Positions 7,853-13,767 of a stretch of DNA of 13,767 bases are shown in pieces. Origin of the DNA: Bordetella parapertussis (lineage in GTDB: Bacteria > Bacteroidota > Bacteroidia > Chitinophagales > Chitinophagaceae); NCBI GenBank assembly GCA_943331005.2, contig CALQJX020000038.1, positions 1 to 13,767 on the forward strand. Reading direction: 5' to 3'. Position numbers and translations under genes: made by a program. The notes under the pieces were generated by a model. That model saw only the letters and a list, made by a program, of their open reading frames with translations, did no database searches and had not been told where the DNA came from. How positions within the stretch are numbered: position 1 is the stretch's first letter; each line of letters begins with the position of its first letter.

Positions 7853-8569
7853 TTGGTACAAACAAGTGGCAAAATAGTAGCCAGAGTAATAGGTGCAGGA
7901 AAAGAATATAAAGCAGGCGATACGGTAATTACAGCGCTACAGGCCAGTACTGTGGATCTGCTTGCAGGAGAACTCACACTTATTATTGGTCCATCGGGCT
8001 CTGGCAAAACCACATTGCTATCGCTGCTGGGTTGTGTTATTTACCCCAGTTTCGGCGAGGTATGGATAGATGGCATCAAGGTGAATGAACTGAGTGAAAA
8101 AAAGCTGGCAGCAATCCGGCTAAAAAAGATAGGATTTGTATTTCAGAAATTCAACCTAATTGCTCCACTTACCGCACTGGAAAATGTAATGATGCCACTG
8201 ATATTGCAGGGAGTGAAAGAAAAAGAAGCCAGAACAAAGGCCACAGCAGCACTGGATAAAGTGGGTATGGGAGACAGATTGAAAAACCTGAGTAACGACC
8301 TGAGCGGCGGACAACAACAAAGGGTGGCAATAGCCCGGGCATTGGTCACCGATCCCGAAATGATGCTTTGCGATGAACCTACCGCTTCTTTGGATATAAA
8401 AAGTGTGGGTATAGTTATGAACGAACTGAAACAGCTGGCCAATCAGGGTAAGGCAGTAGCGGTTGTAACCCACGATACCCGTCTCACCCCATTTGCAGAC
8501 AGAATAATCTATGTAATAGATGGCGGCATTTCAAACAAACCCATTGAAATAGAAGCAGTTCAAAAATAA
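7853..8569 (+). CDS. ABC exporter ATP-binding subunit (DevA/LolD/MacB-type)
   Basis: Hydrolyses ATP to drive the FtsX-like permease encoded two genes downstream. Counting from TTG 7853, the Walker A motif GPSGSGKTT is at 46-54, the Q-loop Gln at 98 (FVFQ), the signature LSGGQ at 150-154, Walker B MLCDEP at 171-176 with Glu175, and the H-loop His at 207. Length (238) and the FNLIAPLTALENVMMPLILQGV stretch (100-121) fit the MacB/LolD/DevA class. The start is uncertain: a TAG at 7832-7834 closes the frame upstream and no in-frame ATG or GTG exists before the conserved domain. Only TTG 7853 or a non-standard ATT 7838 is available. An ATG at 7842 lies in another frame and would join this frame if one base were missing from the window sequence. 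The next gene starts 5 nt after the stop. Confidence 0.93.
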   Translation: MVQTSGKIVARVIGAGKEYKAGDTVITALQASTVDLLAGELTLIIGPSGSGKTTLLSLLGCVIYPSFGEVWIDGIKVNELSEKKLAAIRLKKIGFVFQKFNLIAPLTALENVMMPLILQGVKEKEARTKATAALDKVGMGDRLKNLSNDLSGGQQQRVAIARALVTDPEMMLCDEPTASLDIKSVGIVMNELKQLANQGKAVAVVTHDTRLTPFADRIIYVIDGGISNKPIEIEAVQK

Positions 8570-8574
8570 TCACA

Positions 8575-9528
8575 ATGATAAAACAATATTCCTTCCTGGC
8601 TGTAGTTATTGCCCTGCTGAGTGCATGCGGCAACAAAGAAGCCAAAGATAAAGCAGCTACCGAACAACAGAAAAACGCAGGCGAAGTGGATATAGTAGTG
8701 GGCATAGGCAAAATAGAACCTGAAAGCGATATCATACAACTTTCATCGCCGGTGAACGGTATAGTACAACGCCTGCTTAAGAACGAGAACGACACGGTAA
8801 GTGCAGGCACTGCAATAGTGGAACTGGATCACCAATTGGAGGACGGAAAAGTGAAACAACTGGCAAGCGAGGTAAACACTCAGACCTGGCAAATAAAAGC
8901 CGATGAGGCAAGTGAAGAAGAATATGAAGCCAGATACAGCAATGCTGTGGCTGAATTACAGAGACTACAGCGGTTACTGGCAAAAGGTGCTGAAACGCAG
9001 CAGGCTGTTGATGATGCCAATACCACTATGAAGGCCTGCCAATCTAACAGGAATAGGCTACAAGCTGCAGTGGCCGTAGCAAAAAGCAAACTGGAACAAA
9101 CCAAAGCTGCGCTGAATGTAGCACAGATAGAAAGAGATCAGAAGATCATAAGGTCTCCGGTAAATGGTAAGATACTGGAGATAAGCACGCTTACAGGTAG
9201 TGCGGTAGATACCAAGGGATCATTGGCACAAATAAGCCCGCTTGGCAAAACTATTGCTGTTTGCGAGATAGATGAGCTTTATGCAGGCAAGGTTGCCATA
9301 GGTCAGAAAGCATGGATACGCAATGTAGGTACAACCGATACCCTATCAACTGGTACTATATACACAGCTTTGTCTTTTCTGAAGAAGAAATCGTTGTTCA
9401 CCGATCAGTCGGGCGAAAAAGAAGACCGCAGGGTACGCACCATAAAGATAATGCTGGAAAATACAGACAATTTATTGCTGAATGCACGGGTAGAGTGCGT
9501 GATTGCTATTTCAGGCAATCTAAAATAG
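8575..9528 (+). CDS. Membrane-fusion (HlyD/DevB-like) adaptor, predicted lipoprotein
   Basis: Periplasmic adaptor that bridges the inner-membrane permease and the outer-membrane channel. The N-terminus is a type II signal peptide with lipobox LSAC and lipid-carrying Cys18. The first half of a barrel-sandwich (lipoyl-like) domain lies at about 43-85 (GIGKIEPESDIIQLSSPVNG, then a VSAGTAIVELD strand). A long coiled-coil hairpin rich in Gln, Ala and Glu follows at about 95-187. The second lipoyl half is at about 191-220 (IIRSPVNGKILEI), and a beta-barrel region runs to 317. The GIGKIEP start resembles DevB adaptors of cyanobacterial heterocyst glycolipid export, which usually have a transmembrane anchor rather than a lipid one. 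It sits 5 nt after the ATPase gene and 6 nt before the permease gene, so all belong to one operon. Confidence 0.9.
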   Translation: MIKQYSFLAVVIALLSACGNKEAKDKAATEQQKNAGEVDIVVGIGKIEPESDIIQLSSPVNGIVQRLLKNENDTVSAGTAIVELDHQLEDGKVKQLASEVNTQTWQIKADEASEEEYEARYSNAVAELQRLQRLLAKGAETQQAVDDANTTMKACQSNRNRLQAAVAVAKSKLEQTKAALNVAQIERDQKIIRSPVNGKILEISTLTGSAVDTKGSLAQISPLGKTIAVCEIDELYAGKVAIGQKAWIRNVGTTDTLSTGTIYTALSFLKKKSLFTDQSGEKEDRRVRTIKIMLENTDNLLLNARVECVIAISGNLK

Positions 9529-9534
9529 AGAAAC

Positions 9535-10662
9535 ATGTTAAAGATAGCCTGGAAGTTCATCCGGTTCGACAAAGCAAAAAGTATAGGGGTAATAGTGGGC
9601 ATTCTCATCAGCACCTTTCTCATAGGTCAGCAGCTGGGCATATTCTTCTTCCTGTCGGGCCTGATGGGGGCATTAGCCACTGATGTAAAAACCGACATAT
9701 GGGTGGTGGATAGTAAAACCAATGATGTGAACCAACTGGGCAGACTAGATGTGCGAAATCTAAGAGCTGTTCAGGGGATCAATGGCGTAAAGGAAGCATT
9801 CCCTATCCTCATTTCCGGAGCATCCTGCAATTATAAAAATGGAACCAGCGGGGCAATAACATTGATTGGTGTAGATGCCAATCAGCTACATGCAGTTCTG
9901 AAGCCGGAGAAAATAACAACGGGCAATATCGCAGATCTGCAATTGGATGGCGCTATAAGTGGCGAATATTTCGAGAAAAAAAACCTGGGTGGCCTTATAG
10001 ATATAGGTACCAACTTCGAGATAAATGGCAAACGAGCATTTTTCGCATTGCAGACAAAGGGTTTTCGGGGATTTGGCAGCAGTTTTTGTGTTACTACCAT
10101 AGAGCGGGCAAGGTATTATTCTAATCAGTCAGGGAATACCATAAGTGCAGTATTGGTAAATGTACAACCGGGTCAGAACGTGGCAGATGTAGTTGCAGCT
10201 ATCAACCATAATATTACTGGAGTAAGAGCCTGGCCATCTCAACAACTGGCAGATTCTTCTGTGAAAAAGATTTTATCGAGCAGTGGCATTGCGCTCAGCA
10301 CCGGTACACTTATCATATTTGCGCTAATTGCCGGGTTCTTCATAATAGGACTTACCATGTATTCCTCTGCTCTGGACAGGCTGAAAGACTATGGCACCCT
10401 GAAAGCGATAGGTGCAGGCAATGGCTACATCAGCCGGTTGATACTGACACAGGCACTTTTGTTTTCTGTTGTTGGTTTTCTCATAGGGCTACTGTTGCTG
10501 GAGGGTTTCAGGAGCGGTGTTGCCAACTCAGGCCTCATCTTTACTTTCTCTCCGCTTATGTTGTTGGGCATGTTCACCACTATAGGCCTTATCTCCCTGA
10601 GCGGTGCTTCTTTTGCCCTCAGCAGAATAAGAAGTGTGGAACCGGCAGCTGTTTTCAGGTGA
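9535..10662 (+). CDS. ABC exporter permease, FtsX/DevC-like
   Basis: Inner-membrane subunit of the exporter. The 375-residue protein has the four-helix MacB/FtsX topology: a first membrane helix at about 17-40, a large periplasmic domain at about 48-250, and three more helices at about 255-277, 300-323 and 338-362. The cytoplasmic coupling segment RLKDYGTLKAIGA (282-294) and the C-terminal VEPAAVFR are typical of FtsX-family permeases. The N-terminal pattern W.F...DK.K..GVI.GI..STFLI.QQ resembles DevC. It is a half-size permease without a fused ATPase and so depends on the ATPase encoded at 7853-8569. The substrate is unknown; family precedents include glycolipids, lipoproteins and peptides. 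Confidence 0.9.
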   Translation: MLKIAWKFIRFDKAKSIGVIVGILISTFLIGQQLGIFFFLSGLMGALATDVKTDIWVVDSKTNDVNQLGRLDVRNLRAVQGINGVKEAFPILISGASCNYKNGTSGAITLIGVDANQLHAVLKPEKITTGNIADLQLDGAISGEYFEKKNLGGLIDIGTNFEINGKRAFFALQTKGFRGFGSSFCVTTIERARYYSNQSGNTISAVLVNVQPGQNVADVVAAINHNITGVRAWPSQQLADSSVKKILSSSGIALSTGTLIIFALIAGFFIIGLTMYSSALDRLKDYGTLKAIGAGNGYISRLILTQALLFSVVGFLIGLLLLEGFRSGVANSGLIFTFSPLMLLGMFTTIGLISLSGASFALSRIRSVEPAAVFR

Positions 10663-10680
10663 TCTTTTAATAATGGAATT

Positions 10681-12063
10681 ATGAAAAATAGATTTTCTTT
10701 CAGAAATATACTTCAGATATATCTACCATCACAGATAGCAACAGCTTTGTTTGTCGCCATATCTACAGTAGCCTGTGCGCAAAATACCCTTACGCTGCAG
10801 CAAGCCATAAACAATGCTTTTGCCAACAGGAAAAATATAAAGTCAGGTAAAACTGACGTAATGATCCGCCAGTTGCAAACAGAGGCTCTATATCGCATAT
10901 ACTGGCCACAGGTAAGTGTAGCTTACAGCTATCAATACAATCCAATACTACAAACTTCCATATTACCAATTGGCATATTCAATAGTCAATACCCTTCCGA
11001 TGCTACTAAAAGTGTGCAGTTTGGAACAAAGTGGTCGCAGACAGCCGGTGTTACTGTGAATCAGCCTATAATGGACTTTTCTATCAACCGACAGATCAAT
11101 GAATCAAAATTGCAGCAACGTTTAGCAGCTTCCTCTGAGTCACAAACTGAATACGAGCTGGCCTATGCTGTAGCACAAGCATATATAGACATCAATTTGC
11201 AGGAAGCCCGAATAAGATCTGCCGCAGCGGATACCGGCAGAACATGGAATAGCTACCAACTGCTAATAAACAGATACGAACAAAAGCGTTTGCTAAAATC
11301 TGAATTGAACAAAGGTAGGATCAATCATAACAACGCTGTTCAACAGTACTCAAATGCTGTTTCTCAGCTCATAGAAGAAAAGGTATACCTGTTGTACCTG
11401 ATCGGTAGTAATGATGTAGACAATCCTGATTTTGCAGTAGACAGCACTTTTGTGAACAATAAAATAATGGAATCGGCTAACGCCCAACCATTGGTTGCCA
11501 ATATACCCGAACTGCAGCAATTGCAACTTAAAGGAGAAATGGCTACAAAACAGATAAAAACCGAAAAAGCCAGTTACCTGCCTACTGTAAGTATGAGGGG
11601 TTACTTAGGAGCCAATCAGTATACCGCCCGTTTCGACCCAATGGTACCCAATTCGTGGTATGGGCTTAGCTATGTGGGGGTTGATCTTAAATACCCTATT
11701 TTGTTTGGAGAGCACAAACAAAAGAAAATACAGCAACTGCAATTGCAGAGTACACAATACGAAGAGCAAAAGGAAGAAAGAACAACTGAATATTATAAAG
11801 ATGCGATTATTGCCAGAATAAAGATGGAGCGCATAAAGGCTGAATTGATGACCATGGAAGAAAACATAGCCCTAAGTAGAGAATCTATAGGTATTTATCA
11901 GGCAAGAGTTGCGGAAGGTCAGGAATCGGCTAATACACTGAATAGCGAAGAAGCCGATTTGCAAAAACTGGATGCAGATATGCAGACAGGTAAAAAACAA
12001 TATTGGTCACATCTGCTCGATTTCCTGAAAGCTACCGGCCGAATAGAAATGTTGTGGAAGTAA
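10681..12063 (+). CDS. TolC-family outer-membrane efflux protein
   Basis: Outer-membrane channel that completes the exporter. The 460-residue protein carries a signal peptide, with likely cleavage after ACA at residue 33. The mature part starts QNTLTLQQAINNAF, the usual TolC beginning. The internal two-fold repeat of the family is visible. IYWPQVSVAYSY (73-84) and the following VTVNQPIMDFSINRQINESK are mirrored by SYLPTVSMRGYLG (298-310) and VDLKYPILFGEHKQKKIQQ. Helical coiled-coil stretches lie between them and at about 355-450. The gene starts 18 nt after the permease stop and ends the operon. A strong hairpin about 150 nt downstream (12209-12243) may terminate it. Confidence 0.92.
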   Translation: MKNRFSFRNILQIYLPSQIATALFVAISTVACAQNTLTLQQAINNAFANRKNIKSGKTDVMIRQLQTEALYRIYWPQVSVAYSYQYNPILQTSILPIGIFNSQYPSDATKSVQFGTKWSQTAGVTVNQPIMDFSINRQINESKLQQRLAASSESQTEYELAYAVAQAYIDINLQEARIRSAAADTGRTWNSYQLLINRYEQKRLLKSELNKGRINHNNAVQQYSNAVSQLIEEKVYLLYLIGSNDVDNPDFAVDSTFVNNKIMESANAQPLVANIPELQQLQLKGEMATKQIKTEKASYLPTVSMRGYLGANQYTARFDPMVPNSWYGLSYVGVDLKYPILFGEHKQKKIQQLQLQSTQYEEQKEERTTEYYKDAIIARIKMERIKAELMTMEENIALSRESIGIYQARVAEGQESANTLNSEEADLQKLDADMQTGKKQYWSHLLDFLKATGRIEMLWK

Positions 12064-12208
12064 AATGTAATTACAAACTGAATGTAGAATTAATACAAAT
12101 CATGAAATTAACTGCTCATTTTCAAAGAACAGTTGAGCCTCAATTGTTCAATGATATTTATAGCTAACATTCTTTGATTTGCTATTTTGGTTCGGCATCT
12201 ACCGAATT

Positions 12209-12243
12209 TCTTAAAGACTACTAAATTTCTGTAGTCTTTAAGA
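12209..12243 (+). terminator. 13-bp hairpin, probable terminator after the exporter operon
   Basis: TCTTAAAGACTAC (12209-12221) pairs perfectly with 12231-12243 around a 9-nt loop. It lies about 146 nt past the TolC-type stop. The flank on the plus strand (TTATTCAGCTTTAATA) is only moderately T-rich, so termination is likely but not certain, and the hairpin could also act in the other direction. Confidence 0.5.
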
Positions 12244-12306
12244 TTATTCAGCTTTAATAGAGAATAAGTTGTTTTCATAGTTCAAGAGTATTACCGAGAA
12301 ATCCTG

Positions 12307-12351
12307 AATTTGACATTAAAGATCTTTATTAAATGTCATTGATGTCAAATT
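12307..12351. repeat. Three-arm inverted repeat downstream of the csbD-like gene
   Basis: AATTTGACAT (12307-12316) is exactly complementary to ATGTCAAATT (12342-12351). An inner arm AATGTCA (12332-12338) can pair instead with TGACATT (12311-12317). The first arm thus has two competing partners. It lies 24 nt past the csbD-like stop on the minus strand and may be part of its terminator. Confidence 0.55.
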
Positions 12352-12374
12352 AATAGTAAGTTGCTCGGACCAAA

Positions 12375-12563
12375 TCAGAGATCAGCAATTAGCTGATGTA
12401 TCTCTTCTTTTGTTTTGCCAAGTTTCACTTGCAACCTGCCTAGTAATTCTTCTTGTTTGCCTTCTTCCAGCATCAGATCATTATCTGTGAGCATAGCAAA
12501 TTTTTGCTTTAGTTTACCCTTTGTTTCATTCCAGTTTCCCTTCAACTCTGTAGTGTTTTTCAT
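12375..12563 (-). CDS. CsbD-like stress-response protein
   Basis: This 62-residue, highly charged, helix-forming protein matches the CsbD family in length and pattern: an N-terminal ELKGNWNETKGKLKQKFAMLTDNDL (6-30), then a Glu-rich EEGKQEELLGRLQVKLGKTKEEI segment. CsbD proteins are small cytoplasmic proteins induced by general stress in several bacteria; their biochemical role is unknown. The gene lies 44 nt downstream of the Cys-rich lipoprotein gene on the same strand. No promoter of the TAnnTTTG type is visible in that gap, so co-transcription is likely (inference). Confidence 0.88.
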   Translation of the reverse strand: MKNTTELKGNWNETKGKLKQKFAMLTDNDLMLEEGKQEELLGRLQVKLGKTKEEIHQLIADL

Positions 12564-12607
12564 TTTATTCTGTTTTAAAATATGAATTGTAACATCATTT
12601 TACCCAA

Positions 12608-12835
12608 CTAAAGACTGCATGTGGTTCCACCAGGAAGAGTATTGTTGGCCTGATCCTGATAATTGTTGCAAGTTCTCTTTGCGTCCATAGGATATACATT
12701 ATCAATGCTATGTGTTATTTTCACTGATCCCGTACCAACAACAGTAGTACATGTACATGTGTAGCTTTTCTTGCAGGAAGTAAAAGCAGCAATACTGAAA
12801 AGTGCAAGGGCCGTAATTAATCGTGTTGTTTTCAT
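12608..12835 (-). CDS. Small Cys-rich lipoprotein, unknown function
   Basis: The 75-residue precursor begins MKTTRLITALALFSIAAF and has a lipobox FTSC, so Cys21 should be lipid-modified. The mature 55 residues start CKKSYTCTCT and contain Cys27, Cys29, Cys56 and Cys73, enough for two disulfides. A central Asp-Ala-Lys plus Cys pattern (51-56) and the short Cys-Ser-Leu ending recall the many small CKKxYTCTC lipoproteins of Bacteroidota, for which no function is known. It is probably anchored in the outer or inner membrane facing the periplasm. Its promoter shares a striking layout with that of the 64-residue gene upstream (see 12851-12954). Confidence 0.85.
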   Translation of the reverse strand: MKTTRLITALALFSIAAFTSCKKSYTCTCTTVVGTGSVKITHSIDNVYPMDAKRTCNNYQDQANNTLPGGTTCSL

Positions 12836-12850
12836 AATATCATCTATATG

Positions 12851-12954
12851 TGTGAAAGAATTTTCACAAAACGAAGGTAGCCCTATACAGATCGGCTGAT
12901 GTTACATGCTGACTAATACAGATTACATTGTTCACACATTACATTACAAATACC
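12851..12954 (-). promoter_or_regulatory. Promoter and operator of the lipoprotein gene, shared layout A
   Basis: Read on the minus strand, the order is GGTATTTGT (12954-12946), TAATGTGTGA (12941-12932), two TGTAA blocks 21 bp apart, a -7-like box TACCTTCG (12879-12872), 3 nt, then a perfect palindrome TGTGAAA-N4-TTTCACA (12868-12851). The palindrome covers the expected start of transcription and ends 15 nt before the start codon, a position that suits a repressor. The same parts occur with identical spacing from TAATGTGTGA onward at 13261-13351. Confidence 0.6.
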
Positions 12955-12973
12955 TATTGGCATAAAATAGAAA

Positions 12974-13003
12974 TGCCACTTTGGGTAACAACCCAAAGCG
13001 GCA
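12974..13003 (-). terminator. Terminator of the 64-residue protein gene
   Basis: TGCCACTTTGGG (12974-12985) pairs with CCCAAAGCGGCA (12992-13003) with one mismatch and a 6-nt loop. On the minus strand the T-rich TTTCTATTTTATG follows. It begins 47 nt past the stop codon at 13051, so the gene is a separate transcription unit. Confidence 0.75.
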
Positions 13004-13050
13004 CCTATCTAACCATCCATCTTGTATATTATTGGATGTAAGACTACATC

Positions 13051-13245
13051 TTATGAAAAATCTACCGGACCAAAAGATGTAGTTGTTGCCTGAACATTAC
13101 TGTTATTATCAGCTAAAGAGGTTTGTTCATTATCTGTATGTTCTTTTTTTTCGGGCTGTTGTGTTACTGTATTTGTTTTCTCAATTCCTGTAGGTTGTTT
13201 TACAATGTCAGTTGCTTCACCTTGATTCTCTGTAATATTTGGCAT
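13051..13245 (-). CDS. 64-residue disordered acidic/polar protein, unknown function
   Basis: The frame encodes MPNITENQGEATDIVKQPTG and continues with a Thr-, Asn-, Gln- and Glu-rich sequence without cysteine or any hydrophobic segment. It ends in TSFGPVDFS, the only part with aromatic residues. It looks intrinsically disordered; no family is recognised. Support for a real gene is the promoter-like region upstream (13261-13371), the terminator downstream (12974-13003) and an ATG 15 nt after the palindrome. The FGPVDFS tail could be a binding or anchoring motif (speculation). It could also be a precursor peptide, but no modifying enzyme is encoded nearby. Confidence 0.6.
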   Translation of the reverse strand: MPNITENQGEATDIVKQPTGIEKTNTVTQQPEKKEHTDNEQTSLADNNSNVQATTTSFGPVDFS

Positions 13246-13260
13246 GGAATAGCAGTTTTA

Positions 13261-13371
13261 TGTGACGGAATGATCACATAGTAAAGTTATCTATTTTCAA
13301 CAGTTTGAACGTTACACAATTTGCAACTGTATTTACAAAAATCACACATTAGAATAAACACTACAAATACC
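13261..13371 (-). promoter_or_regulatory. Promoter and operator of the 64-residue gene, shared layout B
   Basis: On the minus strand: GGTATTTGT (13371-13363), TAATGTGTGA (13351-13342), two TGTAA blocks 21 bp apart, a -7 box TAACTTTA (13289-13282), 3 nt, then TGTGATC-N4-GTCACA (13278-13261), an imperfect TGTGA-N8-TCACA palindrome. From TAATGTGTGA to the end of the palindrome every conserved block lies at the same distance as in layout A, without gaps. Confidence 0.6.
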
Positions 13372-13460
13372 AGTAAGTATGGAATTTACACTACTTTATT
13401 ACCGAGAAAGCATGTTTTGAATATTAATTAATAAATAAGTATTTCTAAAGGAAAATAGTC

Positions 13461-13470
13461 TACTTTTGCA
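13461..13470 (+). promoter_or_regulatory. -7 element of the initiator tRNA gene
   Basis: TACTTTTGCA matches the Bacteroidota TAnnTTTG element perfectly and sits 9-18 nt before the tRNA 5' end, so transcription would start just before the mature tRNA. A TTTC at 13442-13445 is a weak -33 candidate. Confidence 0.7.
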
Positions 13471-13478
13471 CCTCACAG

Positions 13479-13767
<289 letters not shown>

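Larger units (their letters stand above)
12064..12374. other. Non-coding stretch between convergent tolC-like and csbD-like genes
   Basis: No credible gene lies in these 311 bp. The region is AT-rich and holds several inverted repeats. A 5-bp stem TTCGG/CCGAA lies at 12191-12206, a 13-bp stem at 12209-12243, and a 10-bp repeat with a third inner arm at 12307-12351. Because the flanking genes converge, the hairpins most likely end transcription from both sides. A small RNA cannot be excluded, but no promoter box of the TAnnTTTG type was seen. Confidence 0.6.

Noticed and set aside
9312..9683. A 123-codon plus-strand frame over the adaptor/permease junction
   Set aside because: It is out of frame with two well-supported genes and has the composition of a frame-shifted reading.
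12851..12868. A classical CRP site
   Set aside because: CRP sites have TGTGA-N6-TCACA; both palindromes here have an 8-nt spacer, so they are reported as sites for an unknown regulator instead.

Overview
The window reads as chromosomal DNA of a Bacteroidota bacterium, most likely of the Chitinophagaceae/Sphingobacteriia type. The evidence is: moderately AT-rich DNA; starts mostly without Shine-Dalgarno sequences; -7 elements of the TAnnTTTG(CA) type, which is the promoter signature of this phylum (lysR 1903-1910, tRNA 13461-13468); and the protein flavour (CKKxYTCTC lipoproteins, a DevBCA-like exporter, a Bacteroidota-type serine recombinase C-terminus). The genus cannot be named from the sequence alone.

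Left part (1-7256). A secreted Cys-rich DNA/RNA non-specific endonuclease enters from the left edge. A LysR-type regulator on the minus strand is divergent from a run of plus-strand genes: a strongly degenerate PurK-like ATP-grasp paralogue, a Thermus-type isocitrate dehydrogenase whose coenzyme residues look NAD-type, the Sua5 threonylcarbamoyl-AMP synthase, a class I dihydroorotase, and a 51-residue two-helix membrane peptide. sua5 and the dihydroorotase gene are only 4 nt apart and surely co-transcribed. Several members belong to families that handle bicarbonate, CO2 or carbamoyl groups, which may be coincidence or a theme.

Middle part (7381-12063). A cold-shock protein gene on the minus strand ends in a clean terminator. 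It is followed by a compact four-gene export operon on the plus strand: ABC ATPase, lipoprotein membrane-fusion protein, FtsX/DevC-like permease and TolC-type outer-membrane channel. Together these form a complete tripartite exporter spanning both membranes. The ATPase has no usual in-frame start codon.

Right part (12064-13767). After about 310 bp of non-coding, hairpin-rich DNA come three small minus-strand genes: a CsbD-like stress protein, a Cys-rich lipoprotein, and a disordered 64-residue protein of unknown function. The promoters of the last two share the same ungapped layout over about 90 bp (a TAATGTGTGA block, two TGTAA blocks, a -7-like box, and a TGTGA-N8-TCACA palindrome starting 3 nt after the box). 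This suggests one unidentified regulator or a duplicated promoter. The window ends with an initiator tRNA (CAU) with its own promoter and terminator. A serine recombinase reading frame enters from the right edge and runs through that terminator into the tRNA anticodon loop, which marks the edge of a probable mobile element.
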